Positions 24,351 to 35,729 of a DNA stretch of 64,000 bases are shown piece by piece. The position numbers and the translations under genes were made by a program. The notes under the pieces are model-generated. The model saw only the letters and a list, made by a program, of their open reading frames with translations. It was not told the DNA's origin and made no database searches. Positions within the stretch are counted from its first letter, which is position 1, and each line of letters starts with the position of its first letter. Origin of the DNA: Epiperipatus broadwayi (lineage: Eukaryota; Onychophora; Udeonychophora; Euonychophora; Peripatidae); the NCBI GenBank assembly GCA_028023455.1, contig JAQFVV010012545.1, positions 806,001-870,000 on the forward strand, given 5' to 3'.

Positions 24351-25907
24351 ATTTATTTTTTAGTTTATCTTTATGCTTTTAACAAATACATATATAATAC
24401 TATTACATAGTTATATAATGGTTATTTAATAAATAATGATTTAAAAATACTCTATGTCAACAAATGAATAAATTATAATGGTCGGGATGGATAGTCTTAC
24501 CCTATCTGCCGTACAGGGTGCCACCAGGCTATTTAAACCTGGAAAATGTATATAGTTGGCAGATACGCGCTGTTAAAGATTCTATTTTTATTTATTATTG
24601 ACTGTCAGCCTTTGCCACTAGGTCAAGGAGGCGCAGAAACTTAATATAACTTAAAATATATTAATATTTAATAAAATAAGCCACTGCCAATAATAACACA
24701 CACAAAAAAAACATTTATTAATGCACATATATAATATTAATATTTAAAATTGAGGAATAAATTTAGACTTTACAATTAATTTTAAATTGGTTTTTGATTT
24801 TTTTTAAAATTTAAATTATTATTTAATAAAGTCCACACAGATGGACATTTTAATAATATTTTACTTTAGCATGTTGAGTATAGATAGGCTACAAAGATTT
24901 CTCACTTAAAAACTTATCAAAACACTCATTCAATCTCAGACTAAAAGTTTGTAGCCAAACCAATGCCTGCTTCCAGATATATAGTCGCAACCAATGCAAT
25001 ATGAAGATGCTAGCATAAAACCACACTGACAGGAATGTGCATCTGACAGCGTGATATTATTTGAAGGACATGATCCTTGTCCAGTACAGGAATGTGCGTC
25101 TGTCTGGCGAAGGAATCATGTATATAAATTAATTAAAGAAGAGTGCTACATATGGGGGAGAGCGGTCTATCTGCCGACTTATAATCCCTGTCTATAGAGC
25201 TAGAAGGGGTCAATGGTACAGGAAATATATCTCCGTCCATTGCAATGCAATGACTACAATATTGGGTCATGCATTCAATTGGGCACGTTGCCCTATATGC
25301 TAAACATGATTCATATTACATTGATATAAACACCCATATATCCCTCCACAAGCATCGACCTAACTATGAGACAAATAGCCTGATAATTAAAACCCTTTAA
25401 AATAAACATAAACAAATTTGAACATAGTTATTAATTTTTATCCATGTAGCTATCTACACCCAACTTTAATTTAATACATTTTAATTAACACATAACACAC
25501 ACACAAAAAAAAAAGAGAAATGGAAATGATTGCTTAAACATATGCATAAAAAAATATTAATAATTGATTTTGAATTCTTTAGATCAGATAATAGTTCTTA
25601 TTTTCAGCTATTAATTGCAAATTTAGAAAAAGTTCCTATTAGATAAATCCAAGAGTTCATACTTTATGGATTGAGCAGATTTAGAGGTCCATCTTTATGA
25701 TCACTTTCGTAGATTGCTTGTCCTTTGAAATGAAACCACTACTTGCCATGCATTTGGTCAAGAACTGTCATCCGGGGGCCTCAGCTGGATAGAAATCAAC
25801 ATTATTTCTATTTTCAAAAATATCAAATCTTTATATCTTTACTTTTTTACAAAAAAATACTTTCAAATACTCAAGCAGGTTCAATGGACTGTCATTCCAC
25901 TCAATAT
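24351..25907. other. Unannotated stretch with GC-elevated patches
   Basis: 24478-24650 and 25020-25390 are clearly less AT-rich. The first holds CCAGG/CCTGG and ACCCT/AGGGT hairpins. The second holds an imperfect direct repeat of ACAGGAATGTGC(A/G)TCTG at about 25029 and 25085. A 69-codon frame at 25743-25952 may be a shifted upstream part of the LINE relic that follows. I recognise no family for the patches. Confidence 0.45.
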
Positions 25908-26467
25908 AAGCAATCATTTTACAGAAAACCCACAACACTCTACATAATCTGATCCTCTCCTGTGGATACTCCAACATTATTAAAAAAATTACACCAACAG
26001 ATCGTCCTCCGCCCTCTGCCAGTTCATGGATAGCCTCCCTAATAGACCAGCTACAACTTTATAACCCAATAATGCCCTTTAACCTTAACAAAAAAATCAC
26101 CTTATGGGAAGCATACAATATAATCAACTATAATCAACAACCCATTAAAACCAGCCTAAAAGTAACCAACCAAAGACTCATTACACACTTCAAAAGATGG
26201 AGTCTGGAACCCAAATTCCTTGACTTCATCATTAAAATAAATCTTAATGCGCTCCCCACGAATTGGTTCCTTTATCACCGAAGAGGTTTTACCAGCATTG
26301 ACCCTATATGTGGTCTGTGTGCTCGTGAAGATGAAACCATAGACCATATTATACACCGGTGCCCAAGACTTAAAACACTGAAAGATATAATTATAATCAA
26401 TTCCAACATAAGACCTGATGTGATTTTCTCACTTGAAAATGCCATTCATAATGGGTTTTTTCAATAA
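25908..26467 (+). pseudogene. Non-LTR retrotransposon C-terminal fragment (zf-RVT-like)
   Basis: One frame is open from about 25908 to the stop at 26465-26467, about 185 codons without needing a Met start; the first Met gives 131 residues. The C-terminal part has the layout of the region after the polymerase in L1/Tx1-like and related LINE ORF2 proteins: a helical stretch (TNQRLITHFKRWS), then KINLNALPTNWFLYHRRG, then a knuckle C-G-L-C...H-I-I-H-R-C about 50 residues before the end. In zf-RVT families this segment binds nucleic acid. Endonuclease and polymerase domains are not found upstream in frame. It is unrelated to the RTE copies in this window. Clade assignment is tentative. Confidence 0.7.
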
Positions 26468-27962
26468 TAAGGCTTTCTACCTTTGTCCTTTATTCCATAT
26501 GGATAGTGAGATGCAAAACTCTCATGGAATTACCCCCACCACAAATCATACCATTGTTTTATCAAACGCTCAAAAAAATCAAGAAACGTGACCAGCTCCT
26601 GGCCTCCAGTAAAGTCTTTGATGACACCTGGTCTTTAACTGCTCTTTCCTTTTTTTGATTATCAACTCCCACCTACCCAGCATTATAGAATAGGAAATTC
26701 TAAAAGAAAATATTCATGTTTATATAAAAAATGTTTATTCCATTAAACAAGTTCTTAGAATCTCATCACTATACCTAACCACATAAGAGTATAACAATTG
26801 TACTCTCATAACAAAATCTAGCCAGATGACAAATAGAACATTATACAATCATATTATTGTACAATTTATTCATTTATCTATCCTTTATTAGTATGTAATC
26901 ACTATTTATTGTTAATAAAATTTTTGTTGAAATGAAATAGTTTTTTAAAGTTTCCCATCTGTGCGATCTATATTATATATACGTTAAACAACTTTTAATT
27001 TTCAGTTTTTAAGTTAAGTTTTTTTTTTTAATAAATCAATTTTTATTTATGATATTTTTATTTTAATTTTAAAATAACGTTACAAAATGAAATATTAAAT
27101 TTTTTCCCAATTATTCAATTAAATTTTGAATATGAATTCACTTCTGGTCAAATTGTATTCAGCAATAGGAAATTAATTTAAAAAATTAAATTTCAACTTA
27201 TTCTTTTCTAATCATTTGTGAAGCTATTTTTTCTATTATATGTTTGTTTATTAATTACTATATAGATAGCAATATACATACATGTACAATCTACATTTAA
27301 GATAAAATAACCTTTTATAAGCTCTGTATTTGGCAATAGTCTCTCCAAAAGTCTCTTTTAGCTGGAGAAAAAAGAACTTTTCATTAGAGTTGCCAATTTC
27401 TGAGTGATAAGGATTGCATGTTTAACCACAAAATATGTGCAAGTAATATAATTTGAGTAGCACTTATGTGCTATGTTAAATAATTAACATTGTATGTGAA
27501 ATATATTGTAAAAATATATATACAGTAATTAAAATTAATAATTGTTTAAGCTGTCAGTTGCTCTGCTTATTATTGTAATTATATTTGATATACACTATAA
27601 ATATATTTTATATAATCATGGATTTTAATTAAGAAGAGGAAAGAGAAAAATTTTAAAAAAATATACATGTACACAATTGTTTTTAAATAGCCCACTACAA
27701 GCAAAGAAATGTCAGAGAATTTGAAGGGTTTTTATTTTATTCTCTTGTTAAGAATGGCTCAAGAAAAGGTCTAGCCTTGGCATTAAAGTTTTAATGATGT
27801 GGGTATACATATATTTAATGACTTTTATGTTAATCAGTAATTTGTTATATCGAACAATATTTGTCAAAACAATGCCTATCAAAGATTACCACCATCCCAT
27901 TTACCTATTTAAAACATTGCTAAAAAATAAAAATGTTCGGGTTTCTTGGAATGATATCTACA
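26468..27962. other. Possible LINE 3' region, then AT-rich spacer
   Basis: 26468-26660 keeps the base composition of the preceding reading frame and may be a frameshifted tail of the same LINE. From about 26700 on it is ordinary AT-rich sequence with no recognised gene or repeat. Confidence 0.4.
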
Positions 27963-28123
27963 GCATAATCTGGACCAACTGATGAGTGCTGGTTCAGCAA
28001 AATATGTATATTGGTGATTATTTGTCTTTTCTATGTGTGTGTGGTTATGTTATCAGTAGCATGAGATAGTGTGGATAGTTGAAGGTTGCTTAAAGTCTGA
28101 GTTCTAATACCTGTATTTAAAAT
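27963..28123 (+). mobile_element. SINE-like element with hammerhead-like core (copy 3)
   Basis: The 5' part contains CTGATGAGTGCTGGTTCAGC (from 27979): the invariant CUGAUGA of hammerhead ribozymes followed by a TGCTG/CAGCA hairpin. The 3' part ends in a tRNA-like block, TTAAAGTCTGAGTTCTAAT, with a degenerate B box at 28099-28111. The same two parts in the same order lie on the minus strand at 50167-50330. The GAAA that should follow stem II is decayed here to AAAA. It is a dead copy. Whether the ancestor self-cleaved is inference. Confidence 0.6.
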
Positions 28124-28957
28124 GTCTATTCTAAATTTTCTCTACAAAATATATATTTCAAATAAACGTCTTGGGTTTTTATTAAATATATACTGAACAT
28201 CGTAAAACTTATACAAATATTCTCTTGGGGGGGGGGGATTTTATCAAAAGAAAAAAGTCAAGTTTATAAATATTTTTATTTTTCAAAAAATAAAAATTGT
28301 TAAAAGAGATTAACTTTATTCTAAGTATATATTTAAAATGACGTTAAACTTGAAGGCAAACATTGCTAGACAATTTTCTTATAAAAGATTATTTTTAGTT
28401 ACTTACTGACAATTTGTTTTAATTCAAGTTCTTTGATTATCTCTTTTGAAAGTGATTTTTGTCTTCATTTGATTTTCCTTTCATTTAGATGTGTGAAAAG
28501 GACATTTCCTTTTAAAATGTGTGTGTGTGTGTGTTTGTTAATTTATTAGTAGTAGTTTAATCTATTGTAGATTATTCTTACAATTTTAGCATTTTTGTAC
28601 CAGTCTATGATTTTTAACTACTTGACAACCTTATTTTTTTTCTCATCCCAGATATTTTAATATTGACAATAAATTTATATGCATATCGATATGTATCGAT
28701 TCCTTAAACTCATGATCTGTATGGAACTGCAATTTTTAAGGGCCAAATTAAGATCTAATTAGATATTTATTTATTTATTTTTTAAAAGAATAGTAATCAC
28801 TTTGTATTTATATTCTTTGGTTTCAAGTTGTCTTCAAATTATCTAATTTCAAATAGTAGCAAATCTTATTATATTATCTGTTTTTATCATCGAATTTTTG
28901 AAGTTTTTAGATATTATTTACACTTTTCCAAACACATTCACTTATTAGTAATAACAC
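28124..28957. other. Unannotated AT-rich stretch
   Basis: It contains a G run (about 28227-28236), a (GT)n (28519-28535) and a (TTTA)n (28768-28780). No gene is supported. Confidence 0.5.
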
Positions 28958-29365
28958 ATGCTTTTAAATAAAATAAAAAAACTACATATGAATGTAGAAC
29001 CAGGGTGTACAATCTGCAAGAACAGCGAAGAAACATTTGCACACCTGGTTGAAGAATGTAGAGCATTTAAACAAATAAGAATAAAAGTATTCAAAACCCC
29101 AATCATTAATCTATAAGATATGATTAAAAAACACATCAAGAGATTTGATCCACACAATGCTATGGTACTTATCCACACAATTAGAACAATATGGGAAATA
29201 AGATGTTCATTAATATTCCATAATAAAAAATATAATTGGATTAAAAAATTTGATAAAGGATGAGAAAAATACTTTGAGCAATGCTTAAAATACTTACAAA
29301 GAAAACAAATGATTAAAACTGAAGAGGAGCAGCACCTACAGCATGCAAAATATGGCAATAAATAA
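28958..29365 (+). pseudogene. Second non-LTR retrotransposon C-terminal fragment
   Basis: One plus-strand frame runs 136 codons from ATG 28958 to TAA 29363-29365 with two internal stops and no frameshift. Near its start is a zinc-knuckle-like block, GCTICKNSEETFAHLVEEC, with the C..C...H...C spacing seen after the polymerase of zf-RVT LINE proteins. It is followed by an aromatic helical region (IRTIWEIRCSLIFHNKKYN) and a charged coiled tail. It differs in sequence from the relic at 25.9 kb, so it belongs to another family or lineage. The upstream polymerase is absent. Longer open frames on the opposite strand here have no recognisable content. Confidence 0.6.
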
Positions 29366-31327
29366 GTTATGAAAAGAAGATATACAATGGACAAAAGCAT
29401 AATAGCAACCAGCTAAAGATAATATTAAGACAGACTAATATGGAACAAAGTATGATACCCAATTACTAACACCCACTTATTAAGCTTAATATAAGGTCAT
29501 ATAATTTATTGAAGTAATGTATAAAAAATTGTAAGTAACCAAAAACAAAAAAAGATTGGAAAACAACAAAATCTTGCAAATATGTATATATAATGTCCTT
29601 TAATAAAGGTAAATACTTAAAGTAAAAAAAATAATAATTTGATAGTATTAATCCCCTCTCTATTTTAGGTGTTTCTGGCCTCACCAATAACAGTATTAGC
29701 ATGGGAATTGAACTTGTGATCTTCAGATTTATGACTATTAAATTTAAAACAGTCAATAGAAGTTATGCATACTTATCTATAAATATAATCCTGTTTTTAT
29801 ATACTTGAGAATCCTCCTGATTTTTTCATTTATTCTTTTTAAGTCCAAGTTTAGTCAATGTTTTCCAAATATTATGAAATATCATATTCAATTTTCTTTT
29901 CGGAGTTTTTGTCACTGTCATGTGAGCAGTTTCTTTGAGTTTTTTCTTTTTACTTTTTTCTCTCTGCCCAATATTTTTGTGCTCTCCCAATTAAAAATAT
30001 GTTCACTGATACTTACATGGTATGTTATTTACATGTGAAAATTTATTATTGAATGTATATTTGATTGAGAAACCCCAAAAATATTGGACATAAAGTAAAA
30101 AAGAAAATTTAAAGTAGTAATCATCCCATAAGTTAATCTAGTGTAATAATCCTGAGAGTTTGAAAACCACTTATTAATCTTGTCTTTGAAACCATCAGAA
30201 AAATTCTCATAGATATATATGAAATTTCTATTGACAGAATAGCTTAGTTGGTAAAATATCTCTTTAAATTCAATTCAGTATTCATGAATTCAAAAATATA
30301 TGGGATTAACTCCTATATTAGTACTGTCACTTGTCAGAACAGTAACATTTGAAGAGAGAGAAAAATAATACTGCTTAAAACATTATGTTATATACTAGCT
30401 TGAAACATTATGTTATATATTAATATGCTGAGTTTATTTGGAAAAATATAAATGTTTGAATTTTTATAATAACATTTAACAATTAAATTAGATTGTGGAA
30501 CTATTCTAATATATAATTATAAGTAAAATGCCTTTGTAATGAAATTTCAGACAAACATGCATTTCAATGCACATATAATAAATGTTTGTTGAAATGGGTC
30601 TAACACAGAAGTAGATGTGTATACATTCTGTACATGTGCAATGAACTAAAATATATATATATTTACTAATTTCTATGGATAACTGAAACAGTGCATATTA
30701 AGGAAATAAATACAGTAGCCTCCTTTTTTGTTTTGCTTTTTTAACTTTTTTTGGATTTTACTCATTTTTTTGTTTATGGGTATTCATTTGGTTTAATCAC
30801 TGTAAATTTAAAATTATATGATTAAATTTATAAAAAATAATATATATTATCAAACACTCTCATGTAAGAATTACACATACACAAAAATTGAAATTCAACA
30901 TAGGATAATAAAGTTGAGATATTAGTTTTTATATTTTTATTAATGCTATGATTATGATACTATATGGTATAGACAGTACTTAGCTTCAAATAAATTCTTT
31001 CATATTTCAAACCCAAACTTGTCTAGTCTTTAAATGTTTTAACATATGCTTATTTATTATATTATTTTTTATAAACTATAATTTTTATAATACTACCTCA
31101 TTACTTTAAAAAAATTATAATTTATTTGAATTTTTTATTTGTTTTATTTCTCTATTGTTACTATTCTCTTTCACATTATTGCTTGTTGCTTATTGTAGAT
31201 ATATCACTGTTTTTTATTCTTCTTTGATGTTGAAAATGAAAAATCTTATTACTTACAACTAGATGTTTTACTTTCACAGCTTATATTATTATTTATAACT
31301 TGTTCTTTTCAAAAATATCCCAAATAC
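29366..31327. other. Unannotated stretch with a weak tRNA-like block
   Basis: TAGCTTAGTTGGTAAAAT (30241-30258) matches a tRNA A box, with a poor B-box-like ATGAATTCAAA about 30 nt downstream; it may be a SINE head. At 30375-30424 GCTT(A/G)AAACATTATGTTATATA is tandemly doubled. Nothing else is recognised. Confidence 0.4.
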
Positions 31328-31403
31328 ATAATGTGTTTTGCTACATCATATGATTCTATAATGAAGACCTAATGTGTTTTGCTACGTCATATGATTCTAT
31401 AAT
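31328..31403 (+). repeat. Short tandem pair, 41-bp period
   Basis: TAATGTGTTTTGCTAC, then (A/G)TCATATGATTCTATAAT, occurs at 31328-31362 and 31370-31403 with a single substitution. Confidence 0.9.
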
Positions 31404-33877
31404 TAACAAATGCTATTATTTACATAAATGTCATAATGATTGTAGAGAAATATTGTTAGCTAAACTAGCACTTGCATGCCATAACATTTTTAGAATTTTT
31501 CTGTTATAATTAGAATCTCAAACATTATTTTTATTATAGTTTGTAAACTTCATGACTCAATTGTATTTTAGTTATTTACTTATTTGTGTTTTTAGCTAGC
31601 AATGAACTTTTTTCTTACTTCCTATTCCATTAAATATTGTAGCAATACAAATTCAATTGCTGTTCAAATTAGTTATATTACAAAGATGCCTGATCAAGAG
31701 AATCTTATAAATGGATTAGTTAATTTTGTATGTTGTCATATGTGTGTGCTTACATAAAACATGTGTATGCTTACATAAAACATGTGTATGCATAGCATTT
31801 AAATTCTACCAGTTTAAGAAATTTTTTTAAAAATTGGCCTATAAAATTAATATTATTAAATAGTTGATAAAGAAATGTATTTTGTAAAATTATAATTAGT
31901 AAAATAATAATTCATGTAATGAAAGTCAAGAAACAGAAATATCATTTATTTAAATTTTATTGCAAGCAGATAAATTACATAATGTGAGAAAATGTACCAC
32001 ACTTCTGCAATCTTTAGATTTTTCTATTGGAAAATACTTAAAGAAATGAATTGCCTTTTTCTAATAGTGATTTTGATGTCAAATCTAGATATGCTATTAA
32101 AAATTTATAAAGCATTAAAATTGTGGAAACTTCTGAATGAGATTCAAAATTCAGTCATGATTTTTTTTTTTGTTTCTCTTTTATGCTAACTAACTTAAAT
32201 AAAAACTATTTTATAATTATTTTATAAAATAATTATAAATTATATAACTATAATTATATCTTATGAAATCTAGTCATCAAAGCTGCATAAAAATGTTTTA
32301 TAAAAGACATTGTGATATAAATTAATGTGGATTTAATTATGTGTTAAATGTTAAAAACATGTTATGAGGACATGGGATATAAATGGATTTAGTCATAAAT
32401 ACAAGCAGATAGCAGTGTAAGTTTCCACTAAAAGAGAAAAAAATACCAATAGAGAAGTATATGTTAAAAAGGAAAACAGTTAGTTAAAATGTTTTCTCTT
32501 AGGATAGCTTTAGATTGCTTACTGTTTAAAAGTATTTTTAAATACTATGGTCAATTCAGAAATTATGCAATATTAGTTAGCAGAAAAGTACATCAGTCAA
32601 AAGATCTGGAACTGTACATTTGTATCCAGATATGAACATTGAAGTTAAAGAGAGTGTAATGTTGCCTGCATAGAAGAAGAAAACCATGCTATAAGGAAAG
32701 ATGAGGATTGCCTTATTGTGTAAATATCTTCTGGGAATCTTATTCATGGTTTATCACCATCAATATCCAAAGAGGATAATTACAATCAAGACTGCATTCG
32801 TAAAGAATATGCACATTTATAGTAATCTTACAATATCTACAAATTCTCTGTTTTAAAAACTTTACATTGTTTTAGTAAGATCTTTCTTTGTATTCATATA
32901 TGAGGTTTTACATGCAATCTTTATGACTATATATTACGCTTACAATTTTTTTTATTGATTTTATAATAATTATAAATAAATTGTTTGTTTGTTTTTTATT
33001 AACATTTTTGTGTTTTGCTGTTTGAACTCATTCCAAACATTTGCCATTAATATACACTAATCCTAAGAACCCATGAAATCCTCTTGGGGACAGGCGGCAC
33101 ATTGAAATGATAATGATCAATAATAGTAAGATATCCAGAAGTAAACTTTTCTTTATGAAAATGGTCTGAAGATGAATTTAAATTGGATTTAAAAATAAAT
33201 AAATAATGCTTTTGGAATAATTTTGCTGAATTTAACTTTCAGTGTTCACTGTGCTTGTTATATTTAATGTAAAACATATTTCATTTTAGATGTTGTAAAT
33301 ATTATATATAGAATAATACAATAACATTTTGATATTGCAGATATTGTTTATAATTGTGAAAGCATTTTATAAATAGATATAACCATTACAACATATAATT
33401 TTAACTGTGAGCTGACAAATAGAATGAGAAAGCTACTTATCATAGAAATTAAGGAAAATTGTTTATGTTTTTCATGTATGTATATTTTTTTATTAAGTAA
33501 AGCTTGATTATATAGTTTTCATTAGAGAAAGATTATTTATGCATTTCAAATCTATGTGTAGGATCATAAAAGTTAAATTAGTTATATATATTTATTCTTA
33601 CATTTTGATTTTATATTAATTTTTTTTTGTTGTTGTTCAATTAGTTGTACTGTGGCTTAGCACTTGAATATATATATTTCAATACATGCTAGATAACAAG
33701 AGATTTTTGAACTAACTATTTTTATTTTAGCATATGTCATTATAATCAGAAGTATATGAAGTGAGTCATATGTAAATGAATAAAATAAATAAATATTTAT
33801 TTTATTCATTATAATAAAAAGAAAAGGAAGATAGGAAAATTACAGAGTCAAATTTTTTTTCTCTCATGTGTCATAGC
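31404..33877. other. Unannotated AT-rich stretch with small palindromes
   Basis: It contains a 21-bp tandem pair at about 31739-31780 (ATGTGT.TGCTTACATAAAAC), a perfect 28-bp palindrome at 32211-32238 (TTATAATTATTTTA and its complement), and a 36-bp AT palindrome at 33775-33810 with 16-bp arms. No gene seen. Confidence 0.55.
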
Positions 33878-33950
33878 ATCAGCCGCGAAGCGAACCCGCT
33901 AATCCGGGACAACTACTTGTAAAGGAGCTGTCGCTGACCTCTTCTCCAAA
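33878..33950 (-). mobile_element. GC-rich SINE-like fragment
   Basis: A sharp GC-rich island. On the minus strand it reads GTCAGCGACAGCTCCT, then CCCGGATTAGCGGGTTCGCT, which contains GGTTCGCTTC, close to a tRNA B box. There is no second copy in the window, and no tail or target duplication is visible. Confidence 0.35.
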
Positions 33951-34852
33951 AAAGAGACATTTTTAAATAATGTCTTGGAATAAAGTTTTTTTTTTTTTTG
34001 CCTGATTTAATATACAATTTCATACAAACTAAAGAACAACAGATTTTTATGTAAATCAAAAATAGCAACCAAGAAACATATACTCTTTATATTATTTATT
34101 ATTAAATCAGTCAATGGAATGGAACTCCTTGTGCTCAACTACCATTAGGATGCACTAACATCACATGATCTCCCAAGTATATAACATTTCCTCTTTTATA
34201 TTTATTATTCATTTATAATCTTTTTTTCTTTCAAATGTTGACAAACAAATGTTCTAATCTTTTTATAATACCGATTTATTTTTCACAAGTTGTAAAATAA
34301 AACACTGTAAAACATCCTTTATGATATTGTTGCTAGGCAATCAGCTGTAGGAAAAATTGAAAATTATTTTAGTAACTTGAAAAAAGAATAAAAATAAGGC
34401 AAATTTTATAAATGAAATTTTATATTTTAAAAAAAAAGCAAAGTCACGTGATTCTTGTATTTAAATATATATTTATTTTTATACATTATTCTGTTTAACT
34501 CATAATAAAATATGTTTATTAAGACTCTTTTTAATCCAGACTTATGAATTTTATTATTTTGTTCAGCTCAATTTCTCTTGATCTACAATCCAGTAATAAT
34601 TTTGACTCTGTGAATTTTTTTTTTTGTTTTCTTTGTTAATTTTTTTTCTTTTTAAGATCTCTGAAGTCAATGCTATACAAAATCAGTGATGAACACAGCC
34701 TTTCTTATTGCGTGAATCTTTGCTTTCACTGAAATGTCATATCTATAAAATGTAAAAACAGCCGTTAATAGACCATTGCATGGAAAAAACTTTTCTAATA
34801 GTTCCTTTTCCACTATAATAGACAAATGAAGATGAAAACAATATTATCACTA
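33951..34852. other. Unannotated AT-rich stretch
   Basis: Low-complexity AT sequence up to the left flank of the hAT element. No gene seen. Confidence 0.5.
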
Positions 34853-35039
34853 AGCTTACCCAGGGCCGGCGCTGGGTACTAGGCGCCCGCATGCAAATTT
34901 GATTTTGGCACCCCTGTCAATATGTATGTTTACTAAGGTGACCCGACCGTGTCCCGTGACGTTTTAAAAAAGTCATGATTTTTAGAAAGAATGCACGATG
35001 TAATGCTATTTTTGATATCAAAAATAGCATAAAATTGAT

Positions 35040-35098
35040 TGTTAAATTATATATTATTTCATACAAACGGTTTGTATGAAATAATATATAATTTAACA
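35040..35098. repeat. Perfect 29-bp-arm palindrome
   Basis: Arms 35040-35068 and 35070-35098 are exact reverse complements around a single G, with AAACGGTTT at the centre. Confidence 0.97.
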
Positions 35099-35100
35099 CG

Positions 35101-35384
35101 GCAAATTTAGATGTTAGAAAAATTTGCAGAAATTTTAAAAATAATGTGTTTGTTAAAAATAGACAGAGTGATTCAAATATATATAATAAATTAAAAAAAA
35201 ATAATGTTTGAGATTAAAATATTTAAATGTTTAAAATAATTTTCGAAAAACATTTACATATTTTAATCTCAAATATTTTTTTTTTTTTAAATTTCATATT
35301 TATTATTTGCGTCACTGTCTGTTTTTAACAAACCCATTATTTTTAAAATTTTTGCTAATTTTTCTAACCTCTAAATTTATGCAA
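35101..35384. repeat. Diverged inverted repeat, arms about 133 bp
   Basis: Left arm 35101-35235 and right arm 35252-35384 pair: AAATTTTAAAAATAATG with CATTATTTTTAAAATTT, GTTTGTTAAAAA with TTTTTAACAAAC, and TTGAGATTAAAATAT with ATATTTTAATCTCAA. Confidence 0.9.
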
Positions 35385-35729
35385 ATATTAGCAAATTTAA
35401 TAATAAATTTACAATTTATAAATGAAATAATTTTAAAAAAGATAATATTACAAACATACATATTTAATTTATTATTATTAATGTACGCTATATCTATATA
35501 AACGCTCCATATAAACCAAATTTTTAATCAGCCCCCCCGGTCAATGGTGTCCCGTTTTACCAATGCTAAAATCTGGTCACTTTAATGTATACCACCTACA
35601 TGTTATAAATATTAGTGTACAAAATCTTTCTAAGGAAACAAACAAGGCAATGTAAATAAATAATTTTTAATATTAAAAAAAAAGAAAATACAGTTAAAAA
35701 AAGTAAATGCATTACAAAACATGTTATAA

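Larger units (their letters stand above)
34933..35585. mobile_element. Probable nested non-autonomous element in the hAT
   Basis: CTAAGGTGACC (34933) and GGTCACTTTAA (35575-35585) form imperfect terminal inverted repeats. Both ends also carry a GTCCCG-type block (34950; 35548-35554) in inverted orientation. The interior is made of palindromes (35040-35098 and 35101-35384) and encodes nothing. ATGTAT lies just outside each end but is not a clean target duplication. Nesting inside a hAT left end is inferred from the interrupted subterminal region. Confidence 0.5.

Noticed and set aside
28945-29400. 151-codon minus-strand frame
   Set aside because: The plus strand of the same interval carries the zinc-knuckle pattern of a LINE tail, which explains the low stop density on the opposite strand.
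30241-30310. Functional tRNA gene
   Set aside because: A-box-like match only; the B box and stems do not form.
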